From: Asticcacaulis sp.
GTDB taxonomy: Bacteria > Pseudomonadota > Alphaproteobacteria > Caulobacterales > Caulobacteraceae
Reading direction: 5' to 3'
DNA length: 36,743 nt
Assembly (NCBI RefSeq): GCF_027484505.1
Contig: NZ_JAIXSV010000365.1
Span: 1-36,743, forward strand
Both the position numbers and the translations under genes were made by a program. Shown piece after piece: positions 15,760-25,256 of the stretch. The notes under the pieces are model-generated. The model ran no database searches, was not told the DNA's origin, and saw only the letters and a program-made list of their open reading frames with translations. The stretch's first letter is position 1. Every line of letters starts with the position of its first letter.

Positions 15760-17757
15760 ATGCCATTTATCAACCGTCGGCACGCTATGGGTCAGCTTTT
15801 GTCCGCTAGCAGTCTGTTGACTGCTGTTCCGCTGGCAGTAGGCGCTTCTACGGCGACGGCGGCTGAGTCCCCTCGTCCGGCTGTATCAGTTTATGGACGC
15901 TTGCCCGACATGTCGGAGGTCACGATATCGCCGGACGGCGAACGAGTGGGATTTATTCGGAACATCAAAGGGCAGTTGGTCCTGATGGATTACGAGATCA
16001 CATCCGGCAAGCTGAATTTTATGCCCATCACCGATATGAAGGTGCGTGATTTGACTTGGGCCGATAATGATCGGTTACTCGTGACATCCTCTGTGACGGC
16101 CGATCTGGTCAGATTTATCGGAGACAAGAACGAATATTCGCGCGCTCATATCGTAGATGTAAAAGCGCGTACCTCTTTGCTGCTTTACGAGAATCTGAAG
16201 GACTACTACCCAATAGTCATAGGCAGCCTTGGGCGCATTTCGATCAACGGTAGACCCCATGTGACCGCCTCGAACGTGCGGTTTGGCGCTGAGATTTTTT
16301 ACAGCCTGCTGGCTTTCGACACCACCACAGGCCGTTATACCAAGCTGGATGAAGGCAAGGAACACGTCCTGAACTGGGTTTATAAACCCGACGGCACTCT
16401 GATCGCGCGTTCGGAGTACAAGCAGAGCGAAAAATTGTGGCGCCTGCGTTATCTGAACACCCTGTGGACCACCATTTACGAAGAGGTGTTCGCCGAACTG
16501 GAGCGCCCGTTCCTAGTCGGACGAGGTCGCGCCGAAGACAGTCTCCTGGTTCGGTTTAACGGGGGTAAGTGGGACGGAAAATATATTGAATTTTCACGAG
16601 ACGGCACGCCGAGCGAACCAACCACACTTACAGGAGACAATGTGTCTCCACTCATTCATCCGGCAACAAAACGGCTTGTCGGTTTTGTACGGCGCAACCC
16701 CGAAGGCAATGAGTACGAATTTTTTGATCCATTGCTCGAAAAATTACATAAGGAAACCAATGCTCTGCTCGAAGGCGGTACCGTCACGCGCGTAATGTCG
16801 CGGGCAGATGATCCCCGCAAGCTGATTGCCTACAGCGAAGCCGTTGACGACGCCGGAAGCTATTACTTCATCGATTTTACGACCGGCCAGAACAAGCTGG
16901 TAGGACAAACCCGTGCAGATTTGCCGGCCGAGTGGATCGCCCCCAAAAGCGAACTCACCTACAAGGCAGCAGACGGCCTCAGCATTCATGGCTACCTGAC
17001 TCTGCCCCCGGCCCCGGCGCTCAAGGGCCGTGACCCAAAGAACCTTCCCTTGGTGGTTTTACCGCACGGCGGTCCGCAAAGTGCTGATGAGATCGGTTTC
17101 GAGTGGTGGTCACAGGCATTGGCCTCACGCGGATACGCTGTCCTGCAACCGAACTTCCGTGGTTCCGACGGTTACGGTCAGGAATTTGTCGAGAAGGGCT
17201 ACGGTGAATGGGGTCGCAAGATGCAAACCGACCTGAGCGATGGTGTGCGCCACCTCGCAAAGGAGGGCATTATAGACGCCAGGCGCGTTGCCATCGCCGG
17301 CGCGTCCTACGGCGGCTATGCCGCCATGGCGGGGGTAACGCTCGACCCGGGCATCTACCGGTGTGCGGTAGCTGTAGCCGGCGTATCCAACCTGAAGGCC
17401 ATGATGGACTGGGAATTCAAGGAAACAGGTCGCCGACTAAGCCCAACACTTCAGTACTGGAACCGTTTTATGGGCGACAAGAGCCTGTGGGACGCTGCGT
17501 CCCCTGATCTGCACGTGGACAAGTGCGATGTCCCGGTTCTACTCATCCACGGTAAGGACGACGATGTGGTCCCGATAGAACAAAGCCAGCGCATGCAAAG
17601 GGCTATGCAAAAAGCCGGCAAACCGGTAGAAATGCTCGTACTTGCAGGCGAGGATCACTGGCTGACCACAGAAGCGACACGCCTTCAGATGCTTGAAGCG
17701 ACCATCGCCTTCCTTGAAAAGCATAACCCACCGACCCGAGACGAGTCTAACTTGTAA
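15760..17757 (+). CDS. Tat-exported S9-family peptidase, copy 3
   Basis: 665 residues from the ATG at 15760, chosen because AAGGGGA lies 7 nt upstream and because NRRHAMGQLL at its N-terminus makes a twin-arginine signal aligned with copy 2; an ATG at 15706 is in frame but puts 18 unsuitable residues before it. Triad: Ser516 (GASYGGYAAMAG), Asp601 (HGKDDDVVP) and His633 (EDHWLTT). The linker before the catalytic domain is longer (PAPALKGRDPK). It ends in a polar tail PPTRDESNL. Separated from copy 2 by 100 nt that contains TTGACA (15715) but no clear -10 box. No transporter or regulator lies beside the three peptidases to hint at a substrate. Confidence 0.9.
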   Translation: MPFINRRHAMGQLLSASSLLTAVPLAVGASTATAAESPRPAVSVYGRLPDMSEVTISPDGERVGFIRNIKGQLVLMDYEITSGKLNFMPITDMKVRDLTWADNDRLLVTSSVTADLVRFIGDKNEYSRAHIVDVKARTSLLLYENLKDYYPIVIGSLGRISINGRPHVTASNVRFGAEIFYSLLAFDTTTGRYTKLDEGKEHVLNWVYKPDGTLIARSEYKQSEKLWRLRYLNTLWTTIYEEVFAELERPFLVGRGRAEDSLLVRFNGGKWDGKYIEFSRDGTPSEPTTLTGDNVSPLIHPATKRLVGFVRRNPEGNEYEFFDPLLEKLHKETNALLEGGTVTRVMSRADDPRKLIAYSEAVDDAGSYYFIDFTTGQNKLVGQTRADLPAEWIAPKSELTYKAADGLSIHGYLTLPPAPALKGRDPKNLPLVVLPHGGPQSADEIGFEWWSQALASRGYAVLQPNFRGSDGYGQEFVEKGYGEWGRKMQTDLSDGVRHLAKEGIIDARRVAIAGASYGGYAAMAGVTLDPGIYRCAVAVAGVSNLKAMMDWEFKETGRRLSPTLQYWNRFMGDKSLWDAASPDLHVDKCDVPVLLIHGKDDDVVPIEQSQRMQRAMQKAGKPVEMLVLAGEDHWLTTEATRLQMLEATIAFLEKHNPPTRDESNL

Positions 17758-17864
17758 AACGCAAGCTTTTTGGTTGCAATGGGCAAGTCAAATCCGCTCG
17801 GATTATCTGAGCCAAGAGCGACAAACTGTCGTATAAGACGTTACAAATCCAATGGAGACGTCCC

Positions 17865-18392
17865 ATGATCACCCGTGCCGCTCTGATTGCAGCTGCCTTC
17901 GCCCTCACCGCCACCTCGCCCGCCCTCGCCGCGCTCAAGGTGGGCGACAAGGCTCCCGACTTCATGGTCAAGGCCGCCACCAACGGCAAGGTTCATGATT
18001 TTTCGCTGAAATCGGCCCTGAAGCAGGGCCCGGTGATCGTGTATTTCTACCCCAAGGCCTTTACCGGTGGCTGCTCGCTGGAGGCGCGTCAGTTCTCTGA
18101 AAACATGGACAAGTTTGCCGCCAAAAAGATCAGCGTGGTTGGCCTTTCGGCGGATGATGTGCCGACGCTTCAGAAGTTCTCCACCGCGGACTGCGGCGGC
18201 AAATTCCCGGTGGGCTCCGACAAGGGGGCCAAGATTGCTGAAAAATACGACGCCAAGCTGCCGGCTGTGCCCATGTCCGGCCGCGTCTCCTACGTGATCG
18301 GCAAGGATGGCAAGATCGCTTTCGTGCATGACTCGAAAGACGCTGCGACGCACGTCCCCAGCCTGCTTGCCGCAGCGAACGGGCTTAAATAA
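17865..18392 (+). CDS. Exported peroxiredoxin (AhpC/TSA, BCP-like)
   Basis: Thiol peroxidase reducing hydrogen peroxide and organic peroxides, here predicted to be periplasmic: the first 22 residues form a Sec signal (cleavage after ALA). The thioredoxin-fold domain shows VGDKAPDF, then YPKAFTGGCSLEA with peroxidatic Cys70 and Thr67, and the conserved Arg140. Cys110 (ADCGG) is a candidate resolving cysteine. The usual Pro before Gly-Cys in BCP proteins is Gly here. 175 residues, ATG at 17865 with GGAGA 6 nt upstream. It is separated by 107 nt from the peptidase gene and 206 nt from rpsF, so it is probably transcribed alone. The reducing partner in the periplasm is unknown. Confidence 0.9.
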   Translation: MITRAALIAAAFALTATSPALAALKVGDKAPDFMVKAATNGKVHDFSLKSALKQGPVIVYFYPKAFTGGCSLEARQFSENMDKFAAKKISVVGLSADDVPTLQKFSTADCGGKFPVGSDKGAKIAEKYDAKLPAVPMSGRVSYVIGKDGKIAFVHDSKDAATHVPSLLAAANGLK

Positions 18393-18458
18393 GCGCTTTT
18401 CAGAACCGGAAGCGCAGAAAACGCCCGTTGCAGACCGTTTTCACGCGATTACCAAGAC

Positions 18459-18493
18459 TTGATTATGCGGGCGTTATAGACTATAGCGCCCGC
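18459..18493 (+). promoter_or_regulatory. Promoter of rpsF operon overlapped by a 27-bp dyad
   Basis: TTGATT (18459-18464) and TATAGC (18482-18487) are separated by exactly 17 nt and fit a sigma-70 type promoter, with a predicted start near 18494. A 27-bp dyad (18467-18493) with GCGGGCG/CGCCCGC ends and only one mismatched pair covers the spacer and the -10 box and ends right where the transcript would begin, which suggests an operator rather than an RNA hairpin. Confidence 0.5.
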
Positions 18494-18598
18494 TTCGCTT
18501 GCGTGGTGGTCATCCCTCATTGTGAGGAGCCATGATCCATCGTGTGTCCGGGACTTCCGCCCGGACGCGCGCCACCCCGCTCAACGGAAGAGGACCAA
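18494..18598 (+). promoter_or_regulatory. Structured rpsF leader, candidate S6:S18 autoregulatory site
   Basis: The 105-nt leader can fold into an outer helix GCGTGGTGG (18501-18509) with CCACCCCGC (18572-18580), one mismatch, enclosing a CCTCA-TTG-TGAGG hairpin (18515-18527) and an 11-bp hairpin GTGTGTCCGGG/CCCGGACGCGC (18542-18570) with an ACUUCCG loop. Leaders of rpsF are known to bind the S6:S18 complex through CCG-containing motifs in several bacteria. A match to that motif here is inference; the structure itself is visible. Confidence 0.45.
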
Positions 18599-18973
18599 AT
18601 GGCACTTTATGAACACGTCGTGCTCGCACGGCAGGACATTTCGCCGCAACAGGCGGAAGGTCTCAACGATACCCTCAAGGCGCTGATCGAAGAACTGGGC
18701 GGCTCGGTCGCCAAGATCGAATACTGGGGTCTGCGCAACCTCACCTACCGCGTGAAGAAGAACCGCAAGGCGCACTATTCGCTGCTGGCTATTGATGCGC
18801 CGGCCGCCGCCGTGAAGGAAATGGAACGTCAGTTGTCGATCAACGAAGACGTCATCCGCTTCCTGACCGTCCGCGTCGAAGCGCTGGATCTGGAACTGTC
18901 GCCGGTTCTGTCGCGTCGTGACCGTCCGGAGCGTGCTGAGCGTTCCGAACGTGCTGAATTCGCTGAGCAATAA
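18599..18973 (+). CDS. rpsF: 30S ribosomal protein S6
   Basis: Small-subunit protein that pairs with S18 on the platform. 124 residues starting [15 protein letters not shown], with the ferredoxin-like core ending in [13 protein letters not shown]; a charged tail rich in Arg/Glu repeats ([14 protein letters not shown]) follows, which is common and variable in S6. The start at 18599 has GGAAGAGGA just upstream; an in-frame upstream extension of 19 codons has no S6 character. First gene of rpsF-rpsR-rplI, with 12-nt gaps to each next gene. Confidence 0.98.
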   Translation: MALYEHVVLARQDISPQQAEGLNDTLKALIEELGGSVAKIEYWGLRNLTYRVKKNRKAHYSLLAIDAPAAAVKEMERQLSINEDVIRFLTVRVEALDLELSPVLSRRDRPERAERSERAEFAEQ

Positions 18974-18985
18974 GGAGATCTGAAG

Positions 18986-19264
18986 ATGGCTGAAGACACT
19001 ATCGCCGCCACTCCGGGCGCTCCCGTCGGCTCCGCTCCGGCGCGTCGTCCGTTTTTCCGCCGCCGCAAGGTGTGCCCGTTCTCCGGCGCCAACGCTCCGA
19101 AGATCGACTACAAGGACGTGAAGCTGCTGCAACGCTACATCTCCGAGCGCGGCAAGATCGTGCCGTCGCGCATCACCGCCGTGTCGCAAAAGAAGCAACG
19201 TGAGCTGGCCAAGGCCATCAAGCGCGCCCGCTTCCTGGCACTTCTGCCCTACGTTGTGAAGTAA
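18986..19264 (+). CDS. rpsR: 30S ribosomal protein S18
   Basis: Binds S6 and 16S rRNA on the small-subunit platform. 92 residues: a roughly 20-residue Ala/Pro extension at the N-terminus, then [15 protein letters not shown], the [27 protein letters not shown] core and the basic [15 protein letters not shown] end. A little longer than the E. coli protein because of the N-terminal extension. AAGGAGA lies upstream of its ATG. Middle gene of the operon. Confidence 0.98.
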   Translation: MAEDTIAATPGAPVGSAPARRPFFRRRKVCPFSGANAPKIDYKDVKLLQRYISERGKIVPSRITAVSQKKQRELAKAIKRARFLALLPYVVK

Positions 19265-19276
19265 GGAGACGCACCC

Positions 19277-19861
19277 ATGAAAGTTGTTCTCCTGGAACGC
19301 GTTGAAAATCTGGGCGTTATCGGTGATGTCGTGTCGGTGAAGGACGGCTTTGCCCGTAACTTCCTGCTGCCGCGTCACAAGGCCCTGCGCGCCACGACCG
19401 CCAATCTGAAGTTCTTCGAAGCTCAGAAGGAACAGATCGTCGCCCGTAACGCCGCCGCTCGCTCGGCTGCCGAAACGCAAGGCGCTGAACTCGACGGTCA
19501 GCAGTACGTGATCATCCGTCAGGCGGGTGAAACCGGTCAGCTCTACGGTTCGGTCACCGGCCGTGACGTTGCTGACGCGGTCGCCGAAACCGGCGGCAAG
19601 GTTGAGCGCAACCAGATCGTTCTCGACACCCCGATCAAGACCCTTGGCCTGCACGCCCTCAAGGTGCGCCTGCACGCCGAAGTCACGATCTCGATCACGG
19701 TCAACGTCGCGCGTTCGGCTGAAGAGGCCGAGCGTCAGGCCGCAGGCGAAAACGTTATCGCCTCGCAGTTTGAAGAAGACCGTCTGGCTGACGAAGCCGC
19801 CGCTGCCGACCTTCTCGAAGGTGGTGCCGGTCAGGCCATCGAAGAGTCGTACGAGTACTAA
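19277..19861 (+). CDS. rplI: 50S ribosomal protein L9
   Basis: Large-subunit protein with two globular ends joined by a long helix. 194 residues starting MKVVLLERVENLGVIGDVVSVKDGFARNFLLP, the canonical N-domain, then the connecting helix and the C-domain (LYGSVTGRDVADAV). It exceeds the roughly 150-residue E. coli protein by an acidic Ala/Glu-rich C-terminal tail, as is usual in alphaproteobacteria. Last gene of the operon, closed by the strong terminator at 19886. Confidence 0.98.
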   Translation: MKVVLLERVENLGVIGDVVSVKDGFARNFLLPRHKALRATTANLKFFEAQKEQIVARNAAARSAAETQGAELDGQQYVIIRQAGETGQLYGSVTGRDVADAVAETGGKVERNQIVLDTPIKTLGLHALKVRLHAEVTISITVNVARSAEEAERQAAGENVIASQFEEDRLADEAAAADLLEGGAGQAIEESYEY

Positions 19862-19885
19862 TCGATCCGTCACACGGTCGAAAAG

Positions 19886-19919
19886 AAACCCCCTGAGTCC
19901 CGGACTCAGGGGGTTTTTT
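19886..19919 (+). terminator. Terminator of the rpsF-rpsR-rplI operon
   Basis: AAACCCCCTGAGTC (19886-19899), loop CCG, perfect complement at 19903-19916, then a T-run to 19919. A textbook intrinsic terminator starting 25 nt after the rplI stop codon. Confidence 0.95.
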
Positions 19920-20023
19920 GTGCCCAGTCGCCAAAACGGTGTACGCCCTCCTCATAAAAACGTCACATTTCGGCAACGCCACCCCGGTATCTGTCGTCCC
20001 GCGTACGTGCCCGTCTCTTTTCT

Positions 20024-20051
20024 GAACGGTGTCTCTACACCGTTCTTTTTT
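20024..20051 (+). terminator. Orphan intrinsic terminator upstream of the TonB receptor gene
   Basis: GAACGGTGT (20024-20032), loop CTCT, ACACCGTTC (20037-20045), then six T. The geometry works only on the plus strand. It lies about 105 nt beyond the rplI terminator and about 256 nt before the next gene, with no reading frame of its own. It could end a small RNA made between 19920 and 20045, act as a back-up for rplI, or be an attenuator in the receptor leader. Confidence 0.75.
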
Positions 20052-20117
20052 GACACCTCAGATAATTCTGGAAAACCCCAAGGTAAAATGCGCTCAAAAA
20101 TCATTGTTATCGAATTT

Positions 20118-20277
20118 TGACGCACGCGTCACAAAGGGGCGTTAAGCGATTTGCGGTCTTCCGCACCGGATCAGACGGCCCCAACCCGGCGTCTTCACAT
20201 GTGACAAACTTGTGTCAACACTCACCTGAACGACGGGCGAAAACGCATGCCTGTCTGACTGGCGAAGCGTCTTCGCC
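20118..20277 (+). promoter_or_regulatory. Dyad sites in the leader of the TonB receptor gene
   Basis: Three symmetrical motifs occupy this stretch: TGACGC-AC-GCGTCA (20118-20131), an imperfect dyad of 18 bp with core ACAA-NN-TTGT (20200-20217), and a perfect 7-bp hairpin GGCGAAG-CGT-CTTCGCC (20261-20277) about 30 nt before the ATG. The first two look like operators and the last like an RNA hairpin. No promoter hexamers stand out and the regulators are not in the window. Confidence 0.4.
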
Positions 20278-20307
20278 AAACCCGTTTCCAGCTCAGAGTG
20301 GTGCCTT

Positions 20308-22764
20308 ATGACCTTATCCGCACGCAAACTCCGTCTCCGTCAACGCCTGCTGATGGTGAGCAGCGCTATCGCCCTCTCGCTTTCGGCCTCCCCTCTGCTG
20401 ACCTCGACAGCGCTGGCCAAGTCCGCCGAGGAAGCCACCGAGGTCGTGGTCACCGGGTCGCGGGTCAAACGGTCAAAGCTGGAAACCCTCGCCCCGGTGG
20501 ACGTCATCAAGAGCGAAACCCTTCAGAGCATGGGCTCAACCGAGCTGGCCGAGGGTCTGTCGCGTCTGGCCCCCTCGATCTCCTTCCCACGCCCGGCAGT
20601 CACCGACGGCACCGACAGCGTGCGCCCGGCGACCTTGCGTGGCCTGAGCCCGGATCAGACCCTCGTCCTGATCAATGGCAAGCGCCGGCACGCCTCGGCA
20701 CTGGTCAATATCAACGGCTCGGTGGGACGCGGTTCGGCAGCGGTCGATCTCAACACCATTACCGAAGCCGCCTTGGGCACCGTCGAAATCCTGCGCGATG
20801 GCGCTTCGGCGCAGTACGGCTCCGATGCCATTGCCGGTGTGATGAACCTGCGCCTGCGCGAAGCGTCCAGAGGCGGCTCTGTCACCCTGTCTGGCGGCTA
20901 TTACAACACGCGGGTCAAGACGGCCAACACCTGGTATAACCGCAGCGATGGCGAAAGCCTGTCGCTGAGCGGCTGGGTCGGCCTGCCCCTGCTTGGCGAC
21001 GGCTTCCTGACCCTCTCCGGTGAATATAAAGACCGCAAGCCCACCTCACGCGGCGGCCTCGATACCCGCGTCACCCCGGCGTCCGTCAAGTCGCGCTATG
21101 GCGACCCGCAGGAGCGCGGTCTGACACTGTTTGCCAATGCGGGTAAGGCGATCAACGACGTGTGATCGGCCTATGGCTTTGCCGGCTATCAGAACCGACG
21201 CAACGACAGCGCCGCCAACTACCGCAACCCGACCAACTCCGGCAATGTGGTGGCCATCTATCCGGACGGCTTCCTTCCCATTATTCAGGTGCACACCAAG
21301 GACACGTCCGCCACCGGCGGGGTGAAAGGCAGTCTGGGCGGCTGGGACGCCGATTTCAGCCTGACCTTCGGCGACAACAAGCTGGACTATGCAACGGCCA
21401 ATAGCGTCAACGCCTCCTACGGCACAGCCTCAAAGACGTGGTTCTATTCGGGCTCACTCGACTACAGCCAGACTGTGTTCAATGCCAGCTTCGTCCAACC
21501 CTTTGACATCGGCCTGTATAAGCCGCTGAACGTAGCCTGGGGTCTTGAGGCGCGCGGCGAAACCTACAAAATCGAGCAGGGCGAGGAGCAGTCGTGGGCC
21601 AAGGGACCGCTCAGCGCGCCGCAGGGTGCCCAAGGCTTCCCCGGCCTGTTCCCGCAGAACGTCGCCGACGTGGATCGCCACAATTTCGGGGCCTATCTCG
21701 ACCTTGAAACCAGCCTGACCGAAAAGCTGTCGGGCAGTATCGCGGTACGCTACGAAGACTATTCCGATTTTGGTGATAACACCTCGGCCAAGATCGCGGC
21801 GCGTTACGACTTTACCCCCGCCTTCGCCATCCGGGGTTCGGCTTCTACCGGCTTCCGCGCCCCGTCCCTGCAACAACAGTATTTCTCTTCGACCGCCACC
21901 AATTTCGTCAACGGCATCCCCCTGCTGATCACTACCTTCCCGGCCACCAGTTCGGTCGCCAAGGCGCTGGGGGCCGCGCCTCTGGAGGCCGAAACCTCCA
22001 AAAACCTGGCGCTGGGCTTCGTCTTCCACAGCGGGCCGTTTGAACTCACGCTGGACACCTACAAGATCGAGATCGAAGACCGCATCGTCCTCACTGAGAA
22101 CCTGATCGGCAAGAGCGGCACGACCATCACCAACCAAGGCGTCTTCAACCTCTTGTCGCCCTATGGCGTGGACGCGGCCCGCTTCTTCATGAACGGCGTG
22201 GACACCACGACCAAGGGCATCGACCTCGTCGCCCGCTATCGGCTGCCCACCGAAGGCTTTGGTACCTACGATTTCAGTCTGGCTTATAACCACGGGGAGA
22301 CGGATATCGACCGCTTCCCGGCCATCAACACGCTGTCGAGCCTGCCCTCACCCCCGGCCCTGTTCGCGCGCGTCAATCAGAACCTGTTGTCCAGTTCAAC
22401 GCCGGAGGACAAGCTGAACGCGGCTATCGACTGGAAGCTGGGCAAGTGGTCGGCAGGCGTGTCGGCCGTATCCTACAGTTCGGTTCTGGTCGCGCAGTCG
22501 AACGCCGCCTTTGATTTTGAAACCGGCGACAAGACGGTGGTTAATGTGTCGGGCAACTACAAGTTCGACAACGGCGTCACCTGGGCCGTAGGCATCGACA
22601 ATATCGGCGACGTCTATCCCAATCAGACGCCGCTGACGACGCTATCAGGCACGCTGACGCCAACCGCCAGCACCCAGTATAACGGCGGTGCGGCCTTCAG
22701 CGCCCGCTCACCTTTTGGCTTCAATGGGCGCTATCTCTACACCCGCATCACCAAGTCGTGGTGA
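20308..22764 (+). pseudogene. TonB-dependent receptor with an internal in-frame TGA
   Basis: Outer-membrane siderophore/vitamin/sugar receptor of the type that uses TonB energy. The frame encodes a signal peptide (cleavage near ALA, about residue 37), a TonB-box-like EVVVTGSR, a plug domain (LRGLSPDQTLVLINGKRRH...VEILRDGASAQYGSDAIAGVMN) and a beta-barrel ending in an aromatic residue (TKSW), as barrels do. Codon 286 (21163-21165) is TGA, but the same frame continues for 532 codons with good receptor sequence on both sides (AINDV-stop-SAYGFAGYQN). A single TGG to TGA change of a Trp codon explains it. This is either a recently disabled gene or a base error; no frameshift is seen. The substrate is unknown. 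Confidence 0.88.
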
Positions 22765-22826
22765 GCCACGCCATCTGTCGTATGGTCAGGCTCCGTCCTT
22801 AGCGCAAAACAAACGCGGGGCCTTTC

Positions 22827-22847
22827 AGGGCTTCCGGAGCCTTTTTT
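22827..22847 (+). terminator. Probable terminator after the TonB receptor
   Basis: A short AGGGCT/AGCCT hairpin with one bulged G (22827-22842) and a TCCGG loop is followed by a run of six T. The stem is weak, but position and T-run fit an intrinsic terminator about 60 nt past the stop codon. Confidence 0.5.
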
Positions 22848-23474
<627 letters not shown>

Positions 23475-23516
23475 TCCTCCCCAAACTACCCAACCAAAAA
23501 CCCAGGGCGTCAAAAA

Positions 23517-24923
23517 ATGACCGCAGCAGACATTCTCAAGCTCATCAAGGAAAAGGACGTCAAGTACGTTGACGTTCGCTTCACCGACGTTCGCGGCAAG
23601 ATGCAGCATGTGACCTTCGACATCGATCTCGTCGATGACGACTTCCTCAATGACGGCACCATGTTCGACGGCTCGTCGATCGCCGGCTGGAAGGCCATCA
23701 ACGAATCCGACATGAAGCTGCGCCCGGACCTGAAGACGGCCTATATCGATCCGTTCTATCAGCAGACGACCCTCTTCCTGTTCTGCGACGTCATCAATCC
23801 GGACACCAACGAACCCTATAACCGCGACCCGCGCTCGATCGCCAAGAAGGCGCTCGCCTACGTGCAGTCGGCGGGTATCGGTGACACCGTCTATTTCGGT
23901 CCGGAAGCCGAATTCTTCCTGTTCGACGACGTGCGCTGGTCGATCGCGCCGAACAACACCGGCTTCTCCTTCGACTCGTCGGAACTGCCGATCAACTCGG
24001 CCAAAGAATATGCCGAAGGCAATATGGGTCACCGTCCGGGCCCGAAGGGCGGCTACTTCCCGGTCAACCCGGTGGACTCGTGCCAGGACCTGCGCGGCGA
24101 AATGCTCGCCGTCATGGGCGAACTGGGCATGGAACCGGAGAAGCACCACCACGAAGTGGCTCCGGCCCAGCACGAGCTTGGCCTGAAGTTCTCGGACATG
24201 CTGACCATGGCCGACCGTACGCAGCTCTACAAGTACGTCGTGCAGAACGTCGCCCACGCCTATGGCAAGACCGCGACCTTCATGCCGAAGCCGATGTTCG
24301 GTGACAACGGTTCGGGCATGCACGTGCACCAGTCGATCTGGAAGAACGGCAAGCCGCTGTTCGCCGGCGATAAGTATGCCGGTCTGTCGGACCTGTGCCT
24401 GTGGTACATCGGCGGCATCATCAAGCACGCCAAGGCCATCAACGCCTTCGCCAACCCGACCACCAACTCCTACAAGCGTCTGGTTCCGGGCTACGAAGCC
24501 CCGGTGAAGCTGGCCTATTCGTCGCGTAACCGTTCGGCCTCGATCCGTATTCCGTGGGTTTCCTCGCCGAAGGGCAAGCGTATCGAAGCGCGCTTCCCCG
24601 ATCCGCTGGGCAACCCCTACCTGACCTTCACCGCCCTGCTGATGGCTGGTCTCGACGGTATCGAAAACCGTATCGATCCGGGCCCCGCGGCCGACAAGAA
24701 CCTGTACGACCTGCCGCCGCAAGAGCAAAAGGCCGTTCCGGAAGTCTGCGGCAGCCTGCGTGAAGCCCTCGACAACCTCGACAAGGACCGCGCCTTCCTC
24801 AAGAAGGGTGGCGTGTTCGACGACGACTTCATCGACTCCTACATCGAACTGAAGATGGAAGAAGTGATGGCCTTCGAACTGCGTCCGCACCCGATCGAGT
24901 TCGAGATGTACTACAAGGGCTAA
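23517..24923 (+). CDS. glnA: Glutamine synthetase, type I
   Basis: ATP-dependent synthesis of glutamine from glutamate and ammonium, a dodecameric cytosolic enzyme and the main route of ammonium assimilation. 468 residues with the N-terminal [21 protein letters not shown], the metal/glutamate segments EAEFFLFD and [10 protein letters not shown], and NRSASIRIP. Tyr397 in NLYDLPPQE is at the same position as the adenylylated Tyr397 of E. coli, so control by adenylyltransferase GlnE is expected. Ribosome site is weak (AGGGCG). It follows glnB by 42 nt and ends at a terminator. Confidence 0.98.
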   Translation: MTAADILKLIKEKDVKYVDVRFTDVRGKMQHVTFDIDLVDDDFLNDGTMFDGSSIAGWKAINESDMKLRPDLKTAYIDPFYQQTTLFLFCDVINPDTNEPYNRDPRSIAKKALAYVQSAGIGDTVYFGPEAEFFLFDDVRWSIAPNNTGFSFDSSELPINSAKEYAEGNMGHRPGPKGGYFPVNPVDSCQDLRGEMLAVMGELGMEPEKHHHEVAPAQHELGLKFSDMLTMADRTQLYKYVVQNVAHAYGKTATFMPKPMFGDNGSGMHVHQSIWKNGKPLFAGDKYAGLSDLCLWYIGGIIKHAKAINAFANPTTNSYKRLVPGYEAPVKLAYSSRNRSASIRIPWVSSPKGKRIEARFPDPLGNPYLTFTALLMAGLDGIENRIDPGPAADKNLYDLPPQEQKAVPEVCGSLREALDNLDKDRAFLKKGGVFDDDFIDSYIELKMEEVMAFELRPHPIEFEMYYKG

Positions 24924-24958
24924 GCTGAACATCTCCCTGCAAAGGGTTGATTTCAAAG

Positions 24959-24991
24959 AACAAGCCGCTCCTGAAAAGGGGCGGCTTGTTT
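24959..24991 (+). terminator. Terminator of glnBA
   Basis: AACAAGCCGCTCC (24959-24971), loop TGAAAA, GGGGCGGCTTGTT (24978-24990) with one G-U pair, followed by a T. The stem is long, the T-run short; it lies 36 nt past the glnA stop codon. Confidence 0.75.
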
Positions 24992-25016
24992 GCGTTTGGC
25001 GACAAAAGCACGCCCC

Positions 25017-25085
25017 TGATACCGTTACGTCAACTCAGGTTGAAATTTATTTTCAAATGATACCTTTATAGTATCAAATGATACC
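25017..25085. promoter_or_regulatory. TGATACC repeat array upstream of amtB
   Basis: TGATACC occurs at 25017-25023, 25058-25064 and 25079-25085. The last two are part of an 11-bp direct repeat CAAATGATACC with a 21-bp period; the first is 41 nt before the second. An inverted half GTATCA (25071-25076) sits between the last two, making TGATAC-N7-GTATCA. Spacings near whole helical turns put the copies on one face of the DNA, as for a cooperative regulator. The surrounding stretch to 25256 holds no gene. Confidence 0.55.
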
Positions 25086-25256
25086 AAAACGTTTTTCTGG
25101 GTTTACGCGTTTCAGGCGGCTATATTGACACATAAATGACGCATTGAGGCCCGAGACGCCCGCTCTCTGCCTCAGGTCTTAATAAAACCCTTTGCGAAAC
25201 AATCGGATGGCGGCACTCTTCGCCAGTGCAACATCCGCTTATCCAAGGGGGATAAC

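Noticed and set aside
21163-21165. TGA in the TonB receptor as a selenocysteine codon
   Set aside because: TonB receptors are not selenoproteins and no SECIS-like hairpin is apparent just after the codon; a lost Trp codon is simpler.
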